DNA from: Phycisphaerae bacterium
GTDB taxonomy: Bacteria > Planctomycetota > Phycisphaerae > UBA1845 > UTPLA1
NCBI GenBank assembly: GCA_023150615.1
Contig: JAKLKO010000002.1
Span: forward strand, 248,001 to 312,000
Direction: 5' to 3'
Length of the DNA stretch: 64,000 nt
Shown here: positions 1 to 8,736 of the stretch, piece after piece
How the letters are laid out: every line of letters begins with the position of its first letter
Position numbering within the stretch: position 1 is the stretch's first letter
Position numbers and translations under genes: made by a program
Notes under the pieces: model-generated
Told to the model about the DNA's origin: nothing
The model's database searches: none
What the model saw: only the letters and a program-made list of their open reading frames with translations

Positions 1-247
1 TCTGACAGCCCGGGATTTCCTGGAAGAGGATCAGCACCGGCCTGCCCGACGAGCCCGCCGCGTTCAGCGCCGCGTCGAAGTCGCGCCGCCACTCGACGTG
101 ACCTAATTCTCGCGGGCGAACGTCCGCGCGCGCGGGCTTGGGCCGGGATGCGGATTGACGCGAGTCCTCCTCTGCGCTGGCGCGAAGCGGGACCACTGCA
201 CAAAGGACGATCAGCGCGAGCGCACGAGCGACGGTGTTGCATTGCAT
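1..247 (-). CDS. Secreted thioredoxin-like protein, N-terminal part (cut by window edge)
   Basis: Reading the minus strand from the ATG at 247 gives at least 82 residues with no stop before the window edge. The first 25 or so residues form a signal peptide (basic start, hydrophobic ALALIVLCAVVPL core, cleavage near ASA). After a Pro/Arg-rich linker the segment VEWRRDFDAALNAAGSSGRP and then VLILFQEIPGCQ resembles the first beta-alpha-beta unit of secreted thioredoxin-fold proteins, where the Cys would begin the redox motif. The remainder lies outside the window, so the second Cys cannot be checked. It lies upstream of nothing else here and downstream of bamA on the same strand, 91 bases away. 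A thioredoxin-like fold is inferred from this short match; the secreted location is better supported. Confidence 0.6.
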   Translation of the reverse strand, partial: MQCNTVARALALIVLCAVVPLRASAEEDSRQSASRPKPARADVRPRELGHVEWRRDFDAALNAAGSSGRPVLILFQEIPGCQ

Positions 248-338
248 ATTCAGGAAACCACTTTGAGATCGGTCCTATTCCCGCGACGCCCGGCCCGGTA
301 GCCGACCGCGGATTAGTGTGGCGGCGAAGCGTGGCGTC

Positions 339-2720
339 TCAGAACGACGTGCCGAACGAAAAGCTGAAGACCTGCTCGTCGTCGTCATCGTCGCTGGAGA
401 TGGGGAAGGCAAAATCAAACGCCATCGGGATCGGCCCGAAATACTTGACGTAGATTCGGGCGCCGACGCCGACCGCCGCGCGCCAGGTGTGTATTCCGAA
501 GTCCTCCTCGATCGTGCCCATGTCCAGAAAAGTCACGCCGCGAACGGTCTTGCCGATCAACGGGAACGAGTATTCGGTGTTGACGAGGAACTGGAAGTCG
601 CCGCCGATGCGATCGTCGCGAATGCCGGCCCGCGGGCTGATGCCGCGGAATTCGAAGCCGCGGATCGACCCGATGCCGCCGCCATAGAATCGCTCGAAGA
701 CGGGCGCATCGCCGAAGATCTGGCCGATCGTCGTTCCAAACGAGAGCACGTGCTTGCGATCGGTCGAGTCGGTCAGCAGCGTAAAGTGCTGTGCGAAGTC
801 GCCGATGAGCTTGCCGAAGGAGTAGTCGCCGCCGAGCGCGCCGGCCTGCTCGTACGAGACGCTCAACCGGTTGCCGCGCGTGGGCAGGAAGCGGCTGTCG
901 GTGGTATCGCGGACGAGCGTGCCCTTGACCGAGGTCAGCCAGCTCGTGCCGCGGTCCTCGCGGATTTCCTCGGCCGTCAGCCAGTCGGTGTCGCTGATTT
1001 CGACTGATTCGAAGCGGAACGCGGCCTCGGCGGCCCAGTTCTTGAGCAGGCCGGAGCGGAAGCGATGGTCGAAGCTGACATTGAACCCGATGCGCTGCTC
1101 GTCGAATTCATCACGGCCGCGTTCGAAGAGATAGATGCCGGTGCCGAAGCCGAAATCCTGATCAAGCAGGTACGGCTCGCGGAAGTCGATGCGGGCGCGG
1201 GTGAACTCGGTCCCGGGCTCAAGCTGCATGCGGAAGATCTGGCCGGCGCCTTTGAACGCGCGGCCTTTGAACAGCTCGCTCGCGTTGCGCGGGGCGTCGA
1301 ACAGATCGAAGTTGCGGTTCTCGATCGTGACGGAGCCGACGAGTCCGCTGTTGCTCGTGACGCCGACGCTGAACAGCACAGTGGTCGTCTGTGCCTCTTC
1401 GACGCGGACGAGTGCGTCACGGACGCCCGGCTGATCTCCGACGGGGGTGATCGTGACGGAATTGAACAAACGCGTTTCGACGAGCCGATTCTCGGCATCC
1501 CGGGCGGCGACCGTGTTGTAAAGCTCCTCTGGGAAGAAGCGCAGCTCGCGGCGGATCACCTTGTCCTTGGTCTGCGTGTTTCCGCGGACCACGATCCGTC
1601 CGAAGCGGAACTGCGCCTGCTCCTGAATGCGGATCGTGACATCGACGTACGCCTCCTCCTGCGCGTAAACCCATTCCGACTGAACATCAGCGTAGATGTA
1701 GCCGATCTCGCCGTACTTGTCGGTCAGCATCTTCAAGTCGCGCTTGACGACTTCGGCGGCGAAAACGGCCTCGGGCTGGAGCTTGGTCGCGGCGAGCAGC
1801 TCGTCGGAGGTGAAAACAGTGTTGCCCTGGAACGTCAAGTTGCGCACGGCGTAGCGCGGCCCCTCGTCGATGACAAACGTCAGCGTCAGGTCGGTGCCGT
1901 TGGGCGCGATGTCGGTCTTGTAGCCCACGCGGGCGTCGAGGTAGCCCTCGTCGCGGTAGTAGTTTTGCAGCGCAGCGGCGTCGCGCTCGGCGCGTTCCTC
2001 ATCGAACTCGCCGGTTCGGAAAACCCAGATGTACGTCTTGGTCTCGATCTTGCCGGCGAGCTTGGACGACGGGAATGCGGCGTTGCCCTCGAAGCGGATC
2101 TTGCGGACCTTGACGCGCGGGCCTTCGCTGATGTCAAAGCGGACGACGCGCTCCTGTTCGAGTAGTTCGCGGTCGACCTCGATGCGGACGTAGTAGTAGC
2201 CGGCTTCCTTGTACTTCCGCTCGATGTTGATCAGCGCCTGCTTAATCAGAAATTCGCTGATCGCACTGCCCGGGGCGAGTTCGATCTCGGCCAGCAGGTC
2301 CTTTGTGCTGAACTTGGCATTCCCGACGAACTCGACGGACTCGACGAACGGCCGCTCGACGACGCGGAACACGATGACGAGCTTTCCGGCTTCCATCGTC
2401 GGCTCGGCGCGGACGTCGTCGAACTTCCCGGTTTTGATCAGGCGGGTGATGTCCTCCTCGACGATTCGGGGATCGTACGGCTCACCAGCGGCGGTCTTCA
2501 GGTATGAACGGGCGTAGGTATCGGCAACGTTAACGAGGCCGGCGACATCGACGCGCTCAATGACCATGCCGGCCGCCGGAGCGGCCTGCGGCGCCGGCGG
2601 GCCCACGTCTGGGGGCGCGATCATGCCAACAGCGACCCACAGCCCGCACGGGACTGCCCCCAATCCCAGCCACCAGGCCGCGCGCCGGTGGCGTTGTTTC
2701 GACCCCGGTTCGCCCGACAT
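339..2720 (-). CDS. bamA: Outer membrane protein assembly factor BamA
   Basis: BamA inserts beta-barrel proteins into the outer membrane. The 793-residue product begins with a signal-anchor-like segment (AAWWLGLGAVPCGLWVAVGM), followed by five POTRA-like repeats across roughly residues 50-430, each with the GN-x-x-F/T strand pattern (for example FVGNAKF, FEGNAAF, FQGNTVF, VRGNTQT), then a C-terminal beta barrel. The barrel has the conserved IRGFEFRGIS loop 6 motif and ends in an aromatic residue (FSFGTSF), as expected of an outer membrane protein. The start at 2720 is chosen because GGAAGGG lies about six bases upstream and the signal segment follows; an in-frame upstream extension to 2864 has no such site. 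No surA, skp or lpxD neighbour is present. It is divergent from the coiled-coil protein gene at 2956. A diderm cell envelope follows from this gene. Confidence 0.93.
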   Translation of the reverse strand: MSGEPGSKQRHRRAAWWLGLGAVPCGLWVAVGMIAPPDVGPPAPQAAPAAGMVIERVDVAGLVNVADTYARSYLKTAAGEPYDPRIVEEDITRLIKTGKFDDVRAEPTMEAGKLVIVFRVVERPFVESVEFVGNAKFSTKDLLAEIELAPGSAISEFLIKQALINIERKYKEAGYYYVRIEVDRELLEQERVVRFDISEGPRVKVRKIRFEGNAAFPSSKLAGKIETKTYIWVFRTGEFDEERAERDAAALQNYYRDEGYLDARVGYKTDIAPNGTDLTLTFVIDEGPRYAVRNLTFQGNTVFTSDELLAATKLQPEAVFAAEVVKRDLKMLTDKYGEIGYIYADVQSEWVYAQEEAYVDVTIRIQEQAQFRFGRIVVRGNTQTKDKVIRRELRFFPEELYNTVAARDAENRLVETRLFNSVTITPVGDQPGVRDALVRVEEAQTTTVLFSVGVTSNSGLVGSVTIENRNFDLFDAPRNASELFKGRAFKGAGQIFRMQLEPGTEFTRARIDFREPYLLDQDFGFGTGIYLFERGRDEFDEQRIGFNVSFDHRFRSGLLKNWAAEAAFRFESVEISDTDWLTAEEIREDRGTSWLTSVKGTLVRDTTDSRFLPTRGNRLSVSYEQAGALGGDYSFGKLIGDFAQHFTLLTDSTDRKHVLSFGTTIGQIFGDAPVFERFYGGGIGSIRGFEFRGISPRAGIRDDRIGGDFQFLVNTEYSFPLIGKTVRGVTFLDMGTIEEDFGIHTWRAAVGVGARIYVKYFGPIPMAFDFAFPISSDDDDDEQVFSFSFGTSF

Positions 2721-2955
2721 CCTGCCCTTCCGACGCAGGCATCGGCCCCTACGACCGCGCCCAAGGCGTGCGAATATATGAGCTAGCGCCGCTGCTTGCA
2801 AATGGCAATCGCCCCGCGTTCTGCCATGCAAGCCGGTCTGTGAAATCCTAGAATTGACAAGCAACCGGTTTGGGCGTCAGTTATTCCGGCGGGCGGAGTC
2901 TGATTCTCGTACGCGCCCGGTGGCTCGCCGTGACCCCGGCAAAGGCCCGATTGAC

Positions 2956-4761
2956 ATGACCGCGATCTCCTCAAAGGTCCGTGCAGCCCAACGCCGACTC
3001 TGGTTCATGCGCTGGTTACGGCAGTTCATCGTAACGACGACGGTGGCTGCCGCGTGCTGGTGGGCCCTCGTCGTGGTCGAGCGGGTCTTCGCGTTCGGCT
3101 TGCCGCTACGGAACGCGGCCTGCGTCGGCTGCGGAGCGGCCCTCGTTGCGTCGCTGATCGGGCTGTGGCGCTCGCGAGAATCCGCCACGCAGGCGGCGGT
3201 GGTGCTGGATGCCGCGGCCGGGCTGAAGGAGCGGCTCTCGACGGCGCTGCACTGCGGCGGACAGGACGATCCGTTCGCGCGGGCGGTTGTCGAGGATGCG
3301 GCGCGAAGATCGACCGGAATCGCAATTCGGCAGGTCATGCCGCTGCGGATGCCCCGGTTCGGGCTGGCCGCCATTGCGGCGATCCTGATCTGCGGTGGCA
3401 CGGCATGGCTGATGCCGGAGTACGACCTTCTCGGCAAGGCCGCGGGCCAGGAGCGGCAGCGGCTCCGTCAGGCCGAGGTGGCGGCGCTTCGCACGAAGCT
3501 GGTCGAGCCGATCGCGGACGTGAAGCAACTGGTCGAACGCAATCCGCAGTTGAAGAACGCGCCGGCGCTTCAGGACCTTGAGAAGCTCCTCCAGCAGCCG
3601 GCGGCGCCGATCGACCCTTCGGACCTGCGACGACAGGCGATCAAGAAACTGGACAACCTGCGTGACGCGCTCAAATCGCAGCGCCAGTCGGATCGCTACG
3701 AGATCATGAAAGAGACGAAGCGACGGCTGTCGGAACTTGAGCCGCGAACGGACAGGCAATCATCCATCGGCCGGCTGGCCGATGCGCTGTCCGACGGCGA
3801 TCTGAAGCGGGCGGAGTCCGAACTGAAAAAGCTCAAGGAGGAGCTGGCGAAGCGCCAGCGCGGCGAGATGAGCGACGAGCAGGCGAAGCGGCTGTCCGAG
3901 CAGCTCGAAGAGTTGTCCAAGAAGCTCAACGATCTGGCATCGGACAAAAAGCTGGCGGAGCAGTTGCGCCAGGCGGGTCTGAACGAGTCGGAGGTCCGCC
4001 GCGCGCTGGAGGCGCTGGCGAAGAAGGACCCCAGGCAACTCGAGCGGATGTTGAAAGAGCTCGAGAAGCGGCTGGCCGAGCAGGGCGCATCGAAGCAGCG
4101 GATCGAACGGATGAAGCAAGACGTCAAGCAGATGTGCGAGCGAGGCTCGAAGAGCAATCAACAGTGCCAGGGGCTGGGCAAAGCGCTTCAGGGCGCGGCG
4201 AAGCAACTGAGCCAGGGCGAAAACAGCGGCGCGTCGCAGCAACTGGACGAGGCGGCCGAGCAGCTTTCGGGGATGGAGATGGTCGAGCAGGAACTCGGCA
4301 ATCTCGAATCGAAGATGTCGCAGCTCGATCAACTGAAGGACGATCTGTCCGAAGGCGACGGCAGCTCGCAATGCTCGGGCTGCAACGGAAGCGGCTTCAA
4401 TCCGGACGGAACGCCATGCAAGCAATGCGCCGGGCACGGAATCCGTCCGGGTTCGCGCGGCCGTGGAACCGGTGCGCGACCGCGCGCTCCGGGCGGCGAT
4501 GTCGCGCTGCAATCGCAGCGGCCGAACGTCAAGTCGCGGCGCGGGACGATCATCGGGCAGTATTTCGTTGAGGGTGAACAGCTCAAGGGTGAGGCGAAGG
4601 CGGAATTCGTCGAAGCGGCGGATGCGGCCGTGCGCGATGCGGCCGAGGCGCTGGAGAAGGACCAGGTTCCGCGGGCATACCAGAACGCCGTAAAGCAGTA
4701 CTTCGATCGACTGGGCGACCTTCCGGCCGACGCGAAGGCGTCGAAGGCGAAGTCGCCATGA
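2956..4761 (+). CDS. Membrane-anchored coiled-coil protein with DnaJ-type zinc motif
   Basis: The 601-residue product has three hydrophobic segments near the N-terminus (about residues 20-45, 48-70 and 133-155), then some 300 residues dominated by Lys, Glu, Leu and Gln that should form long coiled coils. Around residues 473-495 are two CxxCxGxG units (CSGCNGSG and CKQCAGHG), the arrangement seen in the DnaJ zinc-finger domain, here as a single pair. The C-terminal part is rich in Ala and Glu. No enzyme domain is visible. The start at 2956 places the first hydrophobic segment close to the N-terminus; an upstream in-frame ATG at 2854 is less likely. The stop overlaps the next start by four bases (ATGA), so translation is coupled to the iron-binding-protein gene. 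VWA and MoxR genes follow further downstream, a common partnership for such proteins in planctomycetes. The specific role is unknown. Confidence 0.75.
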   Translation: MTAISSKVRAAQRRLWFMRWLRQFIVTTTVAAACWWALVVVERVFAFGLPLRNAACVGCGAALVASLIGLWRSRESATQAAVVLDAAAGLKERLSTALHCGGQDDPFARAVVEDAARRSTGIAIRQVMPLRMPRFGLAAIAAILICGGTAWLMPEYDLLGKAAGQERQRLRQAEVAALRTKLVEPIADVKQLVERNPQLKNAPALQDLEKLLQQPAAPIDPSDLRRQAIKKLDNLRDALKSQRQSDRYEIMKETKRRLSELEPRTDRQSSIGRLADALSDGDLKRAESELKKLKEELAKRQRGEMSDEQAKRLSEQLEELSKKLNDLASDKKLAEQLRQAGLNESEVRRALEALAKKDPRQLERMLKELEKRLAEQGASKQRIERMKQDVKQMCERGSKSNQQCQGLGKALQGAAKQLSQGENSGASQQLDEAAEQLSGMEMVEQELGNLESKMSQLDQLKDDLSEGDGSSQCSGCNGSGFNPDGTPCKQCAGHGIRPGSRGRGTGARPRAPGGDVALQSQRPNVKSRRGTIIGQYFVEGEQLKGEAKAEFVEAADAAVRDAAEALEKDQVPRAYQNAVKQYFDRLGDLPADAKASKAKSP

Positions 4762-5849
4762 GTTTTCGACACGGCCGTCGCTATTTGGCGGCGTTGATTT
4801 TCGCCGCAGGGATTGTCGGGCCGGCGGGCCGCGCCGCGATGGCGGGCGAGCCGGTGACGATTTACTGCTCAGCGGACGAGGCGTTCGCGCGGCCGCTCCT
4901 GGCCGAATTCACCAGGCGAACCGGAATCGCGGTACGCCCGCTCTTCGACACCGAGGCGGGCAAGACGACCGGCCTGGTGACGCGGCTGCTGGCCGAGCGG
5001 GATCGCCCGCGGGCCGACGTGTGGTGGTCGAGCGAGATCTTCGGCACGCTGCAACTCGCACGCGCGAGCGTCCTGACGCCGTACGACTCTCCGGCGTCGC
5101 GCGATCTGCCGCCGTCCATGCGCGGTCCGCAGCGGGAGTGGACCGCGTTCGGGATGCGCGGCCGAGTGATCGCGTACGATCCCAAGCGAACGCCGCGCGA
5201 ACGGCTCCCGCGACGCTGGGTGCATCTGGCACAGCCGGACTTCAAGGATCGGTTCGCGATGGCGAACCCGGTCTTCGGGACGACGCGCGGTCACATGGCA
5301 GCGCTCGCGGCGTTGTGGGGCGACGACGCGTTTCGCCGCTACGTCGAGGGACTCCGAGTGAATGGCGTGCGCATCGCGGACGGGAATGCGCAGGCGGTCC
5401 TGCTCGTGGCGCGGGGCGATGTCGAGCTGTGCGCGACGGACACGGATGATGTGCTGGTCGCGCAGGCACGCGGCGATCGAATCGCGATGCACTTTCCCAA
5501 CCTGCACGCCCCCGACGGCAGCCCCCATCCCGGCACGCTCTGGATACCGAATTCGGTCGCGCTCGTCGCCGGCGGCCCCAATCCCGACGGCGGGAAGCGG
5601 CTGATTGACTTTCTTGTCTCGGCCGAGGTCGAGATGAAGCTCGCGATGAGCGACTCGGCGAACGTTCCGGTGCGATTGACGTTGCAGAAGCAGCTTAGCC
5701 TGGCTGGACGGCCAAAGAAGCCGGATGCGGGCGCGTCGGTTCAGGACGTGCTTGAGGCGTTTCGCGGCAGCGCGATGATCGATTATGCCGCGGCGGCGGA
5801 GAAGCTCCAGTCCACCGACGCGCTCGTGAAGTCGATCCTGATTCGCTGA
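4758..5849 (+). CDS. Periplasmic iron-type ABC transporter substrate-binding protein
   Basis: The 363-residue product has an N-terminal signal peptide (LAALIFAAGIVGPAGRAAMAG) and reads as an extracellular solute-binding protein of the ferric iron (FbpA/FutA/AfuA) group: VTIYCSADEAFARPLLAEF at the start of the mature part, RADVWWSSE in the middle, and NSVALVAGGPNPDGGKRLID near residue 280, where these proteins have the conserved NPD-x-A-K-x-FIDF-like segment. It would carry ferric iron, or possibly another anion-chelated metal, to the permease encoded 122 bases downstream. Translation is probably coupled to the preceding gene by the four-base ATGA overlap. No ATPase gene is nearby. Substrate is inferred from family resemblance only. 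Confidence 0.85.
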   Translation: MSFRHGRRYLAALIFAAGIVGPAGRAAMAGEPVTIYCSADEAFARPLLAEFTRRTGIAVRPLFDTEAGKTTGLVTRLLAERDRPRADVWWSSEIFGTLQLARASVLTPYDSPASRDLPPSMRGPQREWTAFGMRGRVIAYDPKRTPRERLPRRWVHLAQPDFKDRFAMANPVFGTTRGHMAALAALWGDDAFRRYVEGLRVNGVRIADGNAQAVLLVARGDVELCATDTDDVLVAQARGDRIAMHFPNLHAPDGSPHPGTLWIPNSVALVAGGPNPDGGKRLIDFLVSAEVEMKLAMSDSANVPVRLTLQKQLSLAGRPKKPDAGASVQDVLEAFRGSAMIDYAAAAEKLQSTDALVKSILIR

Positions 5850-5971
5850 CGATCGTTGCGGGAACGCGACGCAGGCCCGCCGCGAACACGATCGCCAGCG
5901 CCATTCTGCATGATGGATCCCATCGCGGCCCGTAGACGGCGAGACGCCTCGCATGCAGACTGCGCGGGTTC

Positions 5972-7615
5972 ATGGCGGCGTTGCTGCACCTCACCGCGCA
6001 AGTTCTCGGCTGGCTCGTTCTGACGGGCGGGGTTGTCGCGCCGCTCTCGGTGATCGTCGCGACGCTCATCGGCGGCCCCCCCGCGGCGGGTCTGAATCTC
6101 TCCCCTCGCGAGTGGATCATATTCCTCCGCACGCTGGGCGTGGCGGCCGGCGCAACGCTGCTGGCGGCCGTGATCGCAGTCCCGGCGTGTGCGGCGCTGC
6201 TGCACGCGCGTCGGGCAGGATCGCGGGTCATCAGCATCGCGCTTACGGTCCTGCCGCTTCTGACGCCGCCATGCGTCTTCGCCTATACGTGGATGTTGCT
6301 GGCCAGCGCGGACCATCCGATCGCGCACCTACTCCAGGCCGTCGGCTTCAACTCGGCAGGCGCGGCGCCAATCCGCGCGGCCGTGGCGCTCGCATCGTGG
6401 CTCTGGCCGATTCCCGCACTCGTGGCCGCGACGTCGTTTCGACTGGGCGGGCTGGCGGCATACCGAATGGCGCGGCTGGACGCCGGCCCGGCGGCGGCGA
6501 TGTTGCGGGCCGCGCTTCCAGCGGTCACGGCGCCCGTGTCGGCGGCGGTCGCGCTGACATTCCTGCTGGCGCTGACCGACTCGACCATTCCGCCGCTGGT
6601 GCTAGCGCATACGTGGGCGTCGGAGATCGCTCCGGACGTGCTGGATGCGACGCTCTATGGTTCGTCGTTGGGGGCGATTCTCTGGCGATCCTGGCCCGTG
6701 CTCGTGAGCGTGTTACTCGCGGCGGCGGCGTGCGTGCCGGGGATCCTGCGGATGCGAAGCTGGGTCGAGCACGATGCTGCGGTCGATCTCGGCAGCGCGG
6801 GCCTTTCGGTCCGCTGGGTCTCGATGTTGGCGACGGGCCTTCTGATCGCTGTCTCCGTCCTTCCGGCACTGGTTTTTGTCCTTGAGATGTACTCGTCCCC
6901 GCAGCCAATCGGAGAAGCGCTGCGGAGGGTCTCGGTCCTGTACGAGACGGAACTCCGCGCCTCGCTCGTCGTCGCGCTGTCGTCGGGTGTTGCGGCGGCG
7001 GCATGCGCGCTCAGCGTCGTGCGGTCCGGTTTCCGAAATGGCATCGGGAGGCGCGTCCGCTGTGCGATGATCGCGGGCGCCGCCGCGACGGCCGTCCTCC
7101 CCCCGGAGGTGATCGCGCACGCGCTGATACGAATCTTCAATCGGCAGGGATTGCCCGGCACGCTGTACGATGGCACGCCGATCGTTTGGATTCTCGGGAT
7201 CGAGGCGCGCTTCGTCCTGCTGTGCATCGTGTTCACATGGATCGCCTCGCGTCAGGTGCCCGCGGACCTGATTCTCCAGTCACGGTCCGATGGCGCGACG
7301 GAGGCGGTGGTCCATGCGCGGATCGTGTTGCCGATGCTCCGACGTTCGCTGGCGGCCGGCGCCTTGCTGGTCGGGGCACTATCGCTGTCGGAGGTGGCGG
7401 TCTCGTTTCTGCTGATCCCGCCACGATTCGGCGGGAGTCTGGCCGTCGCGATCGATAACCAGATGCACTACGGACGTAATAACGATCTGATCGTGACGAT
7501 CGGTGTGCTGCTCGCGCCGCTGACGGTTGTCGCGTTCGTCATGGCAGTGGTCGCGGCGATTGCCGAGCGACGCGCCGCAAGCGTCCGCGCGGCGAGAAGC
7601 GCACGGGCGAGATGA
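5972..7615 (+). CDS. Iron-type ABC transporter permease, two fused halves
   Basis: At 547 residues and about twelve hydrophobic segments, this is the double-length FbpB/FutB type of inner membrane permease. Each half carries an ABC permease cytoplasmic loop (EAA-like motif): around AYRMARLDAGPAAAMLRAAL in the first half and LQSRSDGATEAVVHARIVLP in the second; both have the DAG/DGA glycine and the LP pair. It should pair with the binding protein just upstream and with an ATPase encoded elsewhere, since none is found in this window. The ATG at 5972 has no convincing ribosome binding site, so the start is uncertain by a few codons. The gene ends 15 bases before the NHL lipoprotein gene. Confidence 0.86.
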   Translation: MAALLHLTAQVLGWLVLTGGVVAPLSVIVATLIGGPPAAGLNLSPREWIIFLRTLGVAAGATLLAAVIAVPACAALLHARRAGSRVISIALTVLPLLTPPCVFAYTWMLLASADHPIAHLLQAVGFNSAGAAPIRAAVALASWLWPIPALVAATSFRLGGLAAYRMARLDAGPAAAMLRAALPAVTAPVSAAVALTFLLALTDSTIPPLVLAHTWASEIAPDVLDATLYGSSLGAILWRSWPVLVSVLLAAAACVPGILRMRSWVEHDAAVDLGSAGLSVRWVSMLATGLLIAVSVLPALVFVLEMYSSPQPIGEALRRVSVLYETELRASLVVALSSGVAAAACALSVVRSGFRNGIGRRVRCAMIAGAAATAVLPPEVIAHALIRIFNRQGLPGTLYDGTPIVWILGIEARFVLLCIVFTWIASRQVPADLILQSRSDGATEAVVHARIVLPMLRRSLAAGALLVGALSLSEVAVSFLLIPPRFGGSLAVAIDNQMHYGRNNDLIVTIGVLLAPLTVVAFVMAVVAAIAERRAASVRAARSARAR

Positions 7616-7630
7616 CTGGAGCGTCCGATC

Positions 7631-8632
7631 GTGGCTGATCGCAATTACCTCGTACGCAATCGAAGCGGCCGGGGGTGGCCACCGCGCGCACTGGGCCTGG
7701 GACTGCGTCGTTTTTCCGCATATACGTTGTTTCTGATCGCCGGCTGCGCCCCTGCCGAAAACCCGGATGCTCGGCGGGTCCGCCGGGTCTTCGGCGAGAC
7801 CGGCCTGGGGCAGGGCCAGTTCTCATACCCCCGGGCGCTCGCCCTTTCGCCCGTGGGGGGGCGCGTCTTCGTCTGCGACAAGGCGGCGAGGATCCAGCGA
7901 TTCGCGCCGGATGGCCGGTTCGAGACGGGCTGGCGGATGCCGGAGTGGGAGGCCGGCAAGCCGACGGGGATTTCCATCGATGCGCGCGGCTGCGTCTGGG
8001 TGGCGGACACACACTATTCGCGCGTGATCGTCTTCGATGCGGATGGAAGCGAGCTCTTTCGATTCGGAAGCGCCGGCGAAGGCCCGGGCCAATTCCTGCT
8101 GCCGACGTTCGTGACGTGGGATAAGCAAGGGCGCATTTACGTCGGGGAGTACGGGGGGAACGATCGGATCAGCGTCTTTTCGCCGGAGCTGAAGTACATC
8201 CGCAGTTTCGCCGCACGTGATGATCCGGCCGGTGCGACGGATCGGCCGCAACACGGGCAGTTTGACGACTCCGGAGTGCTCTGGGTGACCGATACGTGCC
8301 ACCACCGCATCTGTCGATACGATCAGGACGGGCGATTTCTGGGGAGCTTCGGCAACCCGGGTTCCGGTCCGGGCGAACTAAACTACCCGTACGCGCTTGC
8401 GTTGATCGATGGACCGCCCGACACGCTGGTCGTGGCCGATCAGGGCAACAATCGCGTGGTTGAGTTCTCGAGGGATGGCCGGTTTCTGCGCGCATGGGGC
8501 TCGCCGGGTCGCGACCGTGGACAGGTTTATCATCCGTGGGCCGTGGCATGGAACCGAGGCGACCGCGAACTGTTCGTCCTCGATTCATGGAACAACCGCG
8601 TACAAGTGCTTGACTGGTCGGACCGGCCGTAG
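7631..8632 (+). CDS. NHL-repeat beta-propeller lipoprotein
   Basis: The 333-residue product has a hydrophobic N-terminal segment ending in a lipobox (YTLFLIAGC), so it is probably a lipoprotein acylated at Cys39. The rest consists of repeated NHL blades, each with the G-x-GxFxxPxGIA-like pattern: GQGQFSYPRALAL, GEGPGQFLLPTFVTW, GSGPGELNYPYALAL, GRDRGQVYHPWAVAW, together with D-x-x-NNRV or D-x-x-x-x-R segments. About six blades can be counted, enough to close a propeller. Such domains bind proteins or ligands and have no single function. The GTG start at 7631 gives an unusually long n-region, so the true start may be internal. It lies between the iron permease gene and the VWA gene on the same strand. 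Confidence 0.8.
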   Translation: MADRNYLVRNRSGRGWPPRALGLGLRRFSAYTLFLIAGCAPAENPDARRVRRVFGETGLGQGQFSYPRALALSPVGGRVFVCDKAARIQRFAPDGRFETGWRMPEWEAGKPTGISIDARGCVWVADTHYSRVIVFDADGSELFRFGSAGEGPGQFLLPTFVTWDKQGRIYVGEYGGNDRISVFSPELKYIRSFAARDDPAGATDRPQHGQFDDSGVLWVTDTCHHRICRYDQDGRFLGSFGNPGSGPGELNYPYALALIDGPPDTLVVADQGNNRVVEFSRDGRFLRAWGSPGRDRGQVYHPWAVAWNRGDRELFVLDSWNNRVQVLDWSDRP

Positions 8633-8736
8633 CACGTCGCCGGGAAGCGCGCCGTCCCTTCGGGATCGGCGATGTGTGAAAACCGGCGACGCGACGCTAA
8701 ACTGCGGCCGGTTCAATCGTCTGTTCAACACGACGC

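Noticed and set aside
1065-2165. 366-codon plus-strand open frame opposite bamA
   Set aside because: Shadow of bamA, no signal peptide or domain.
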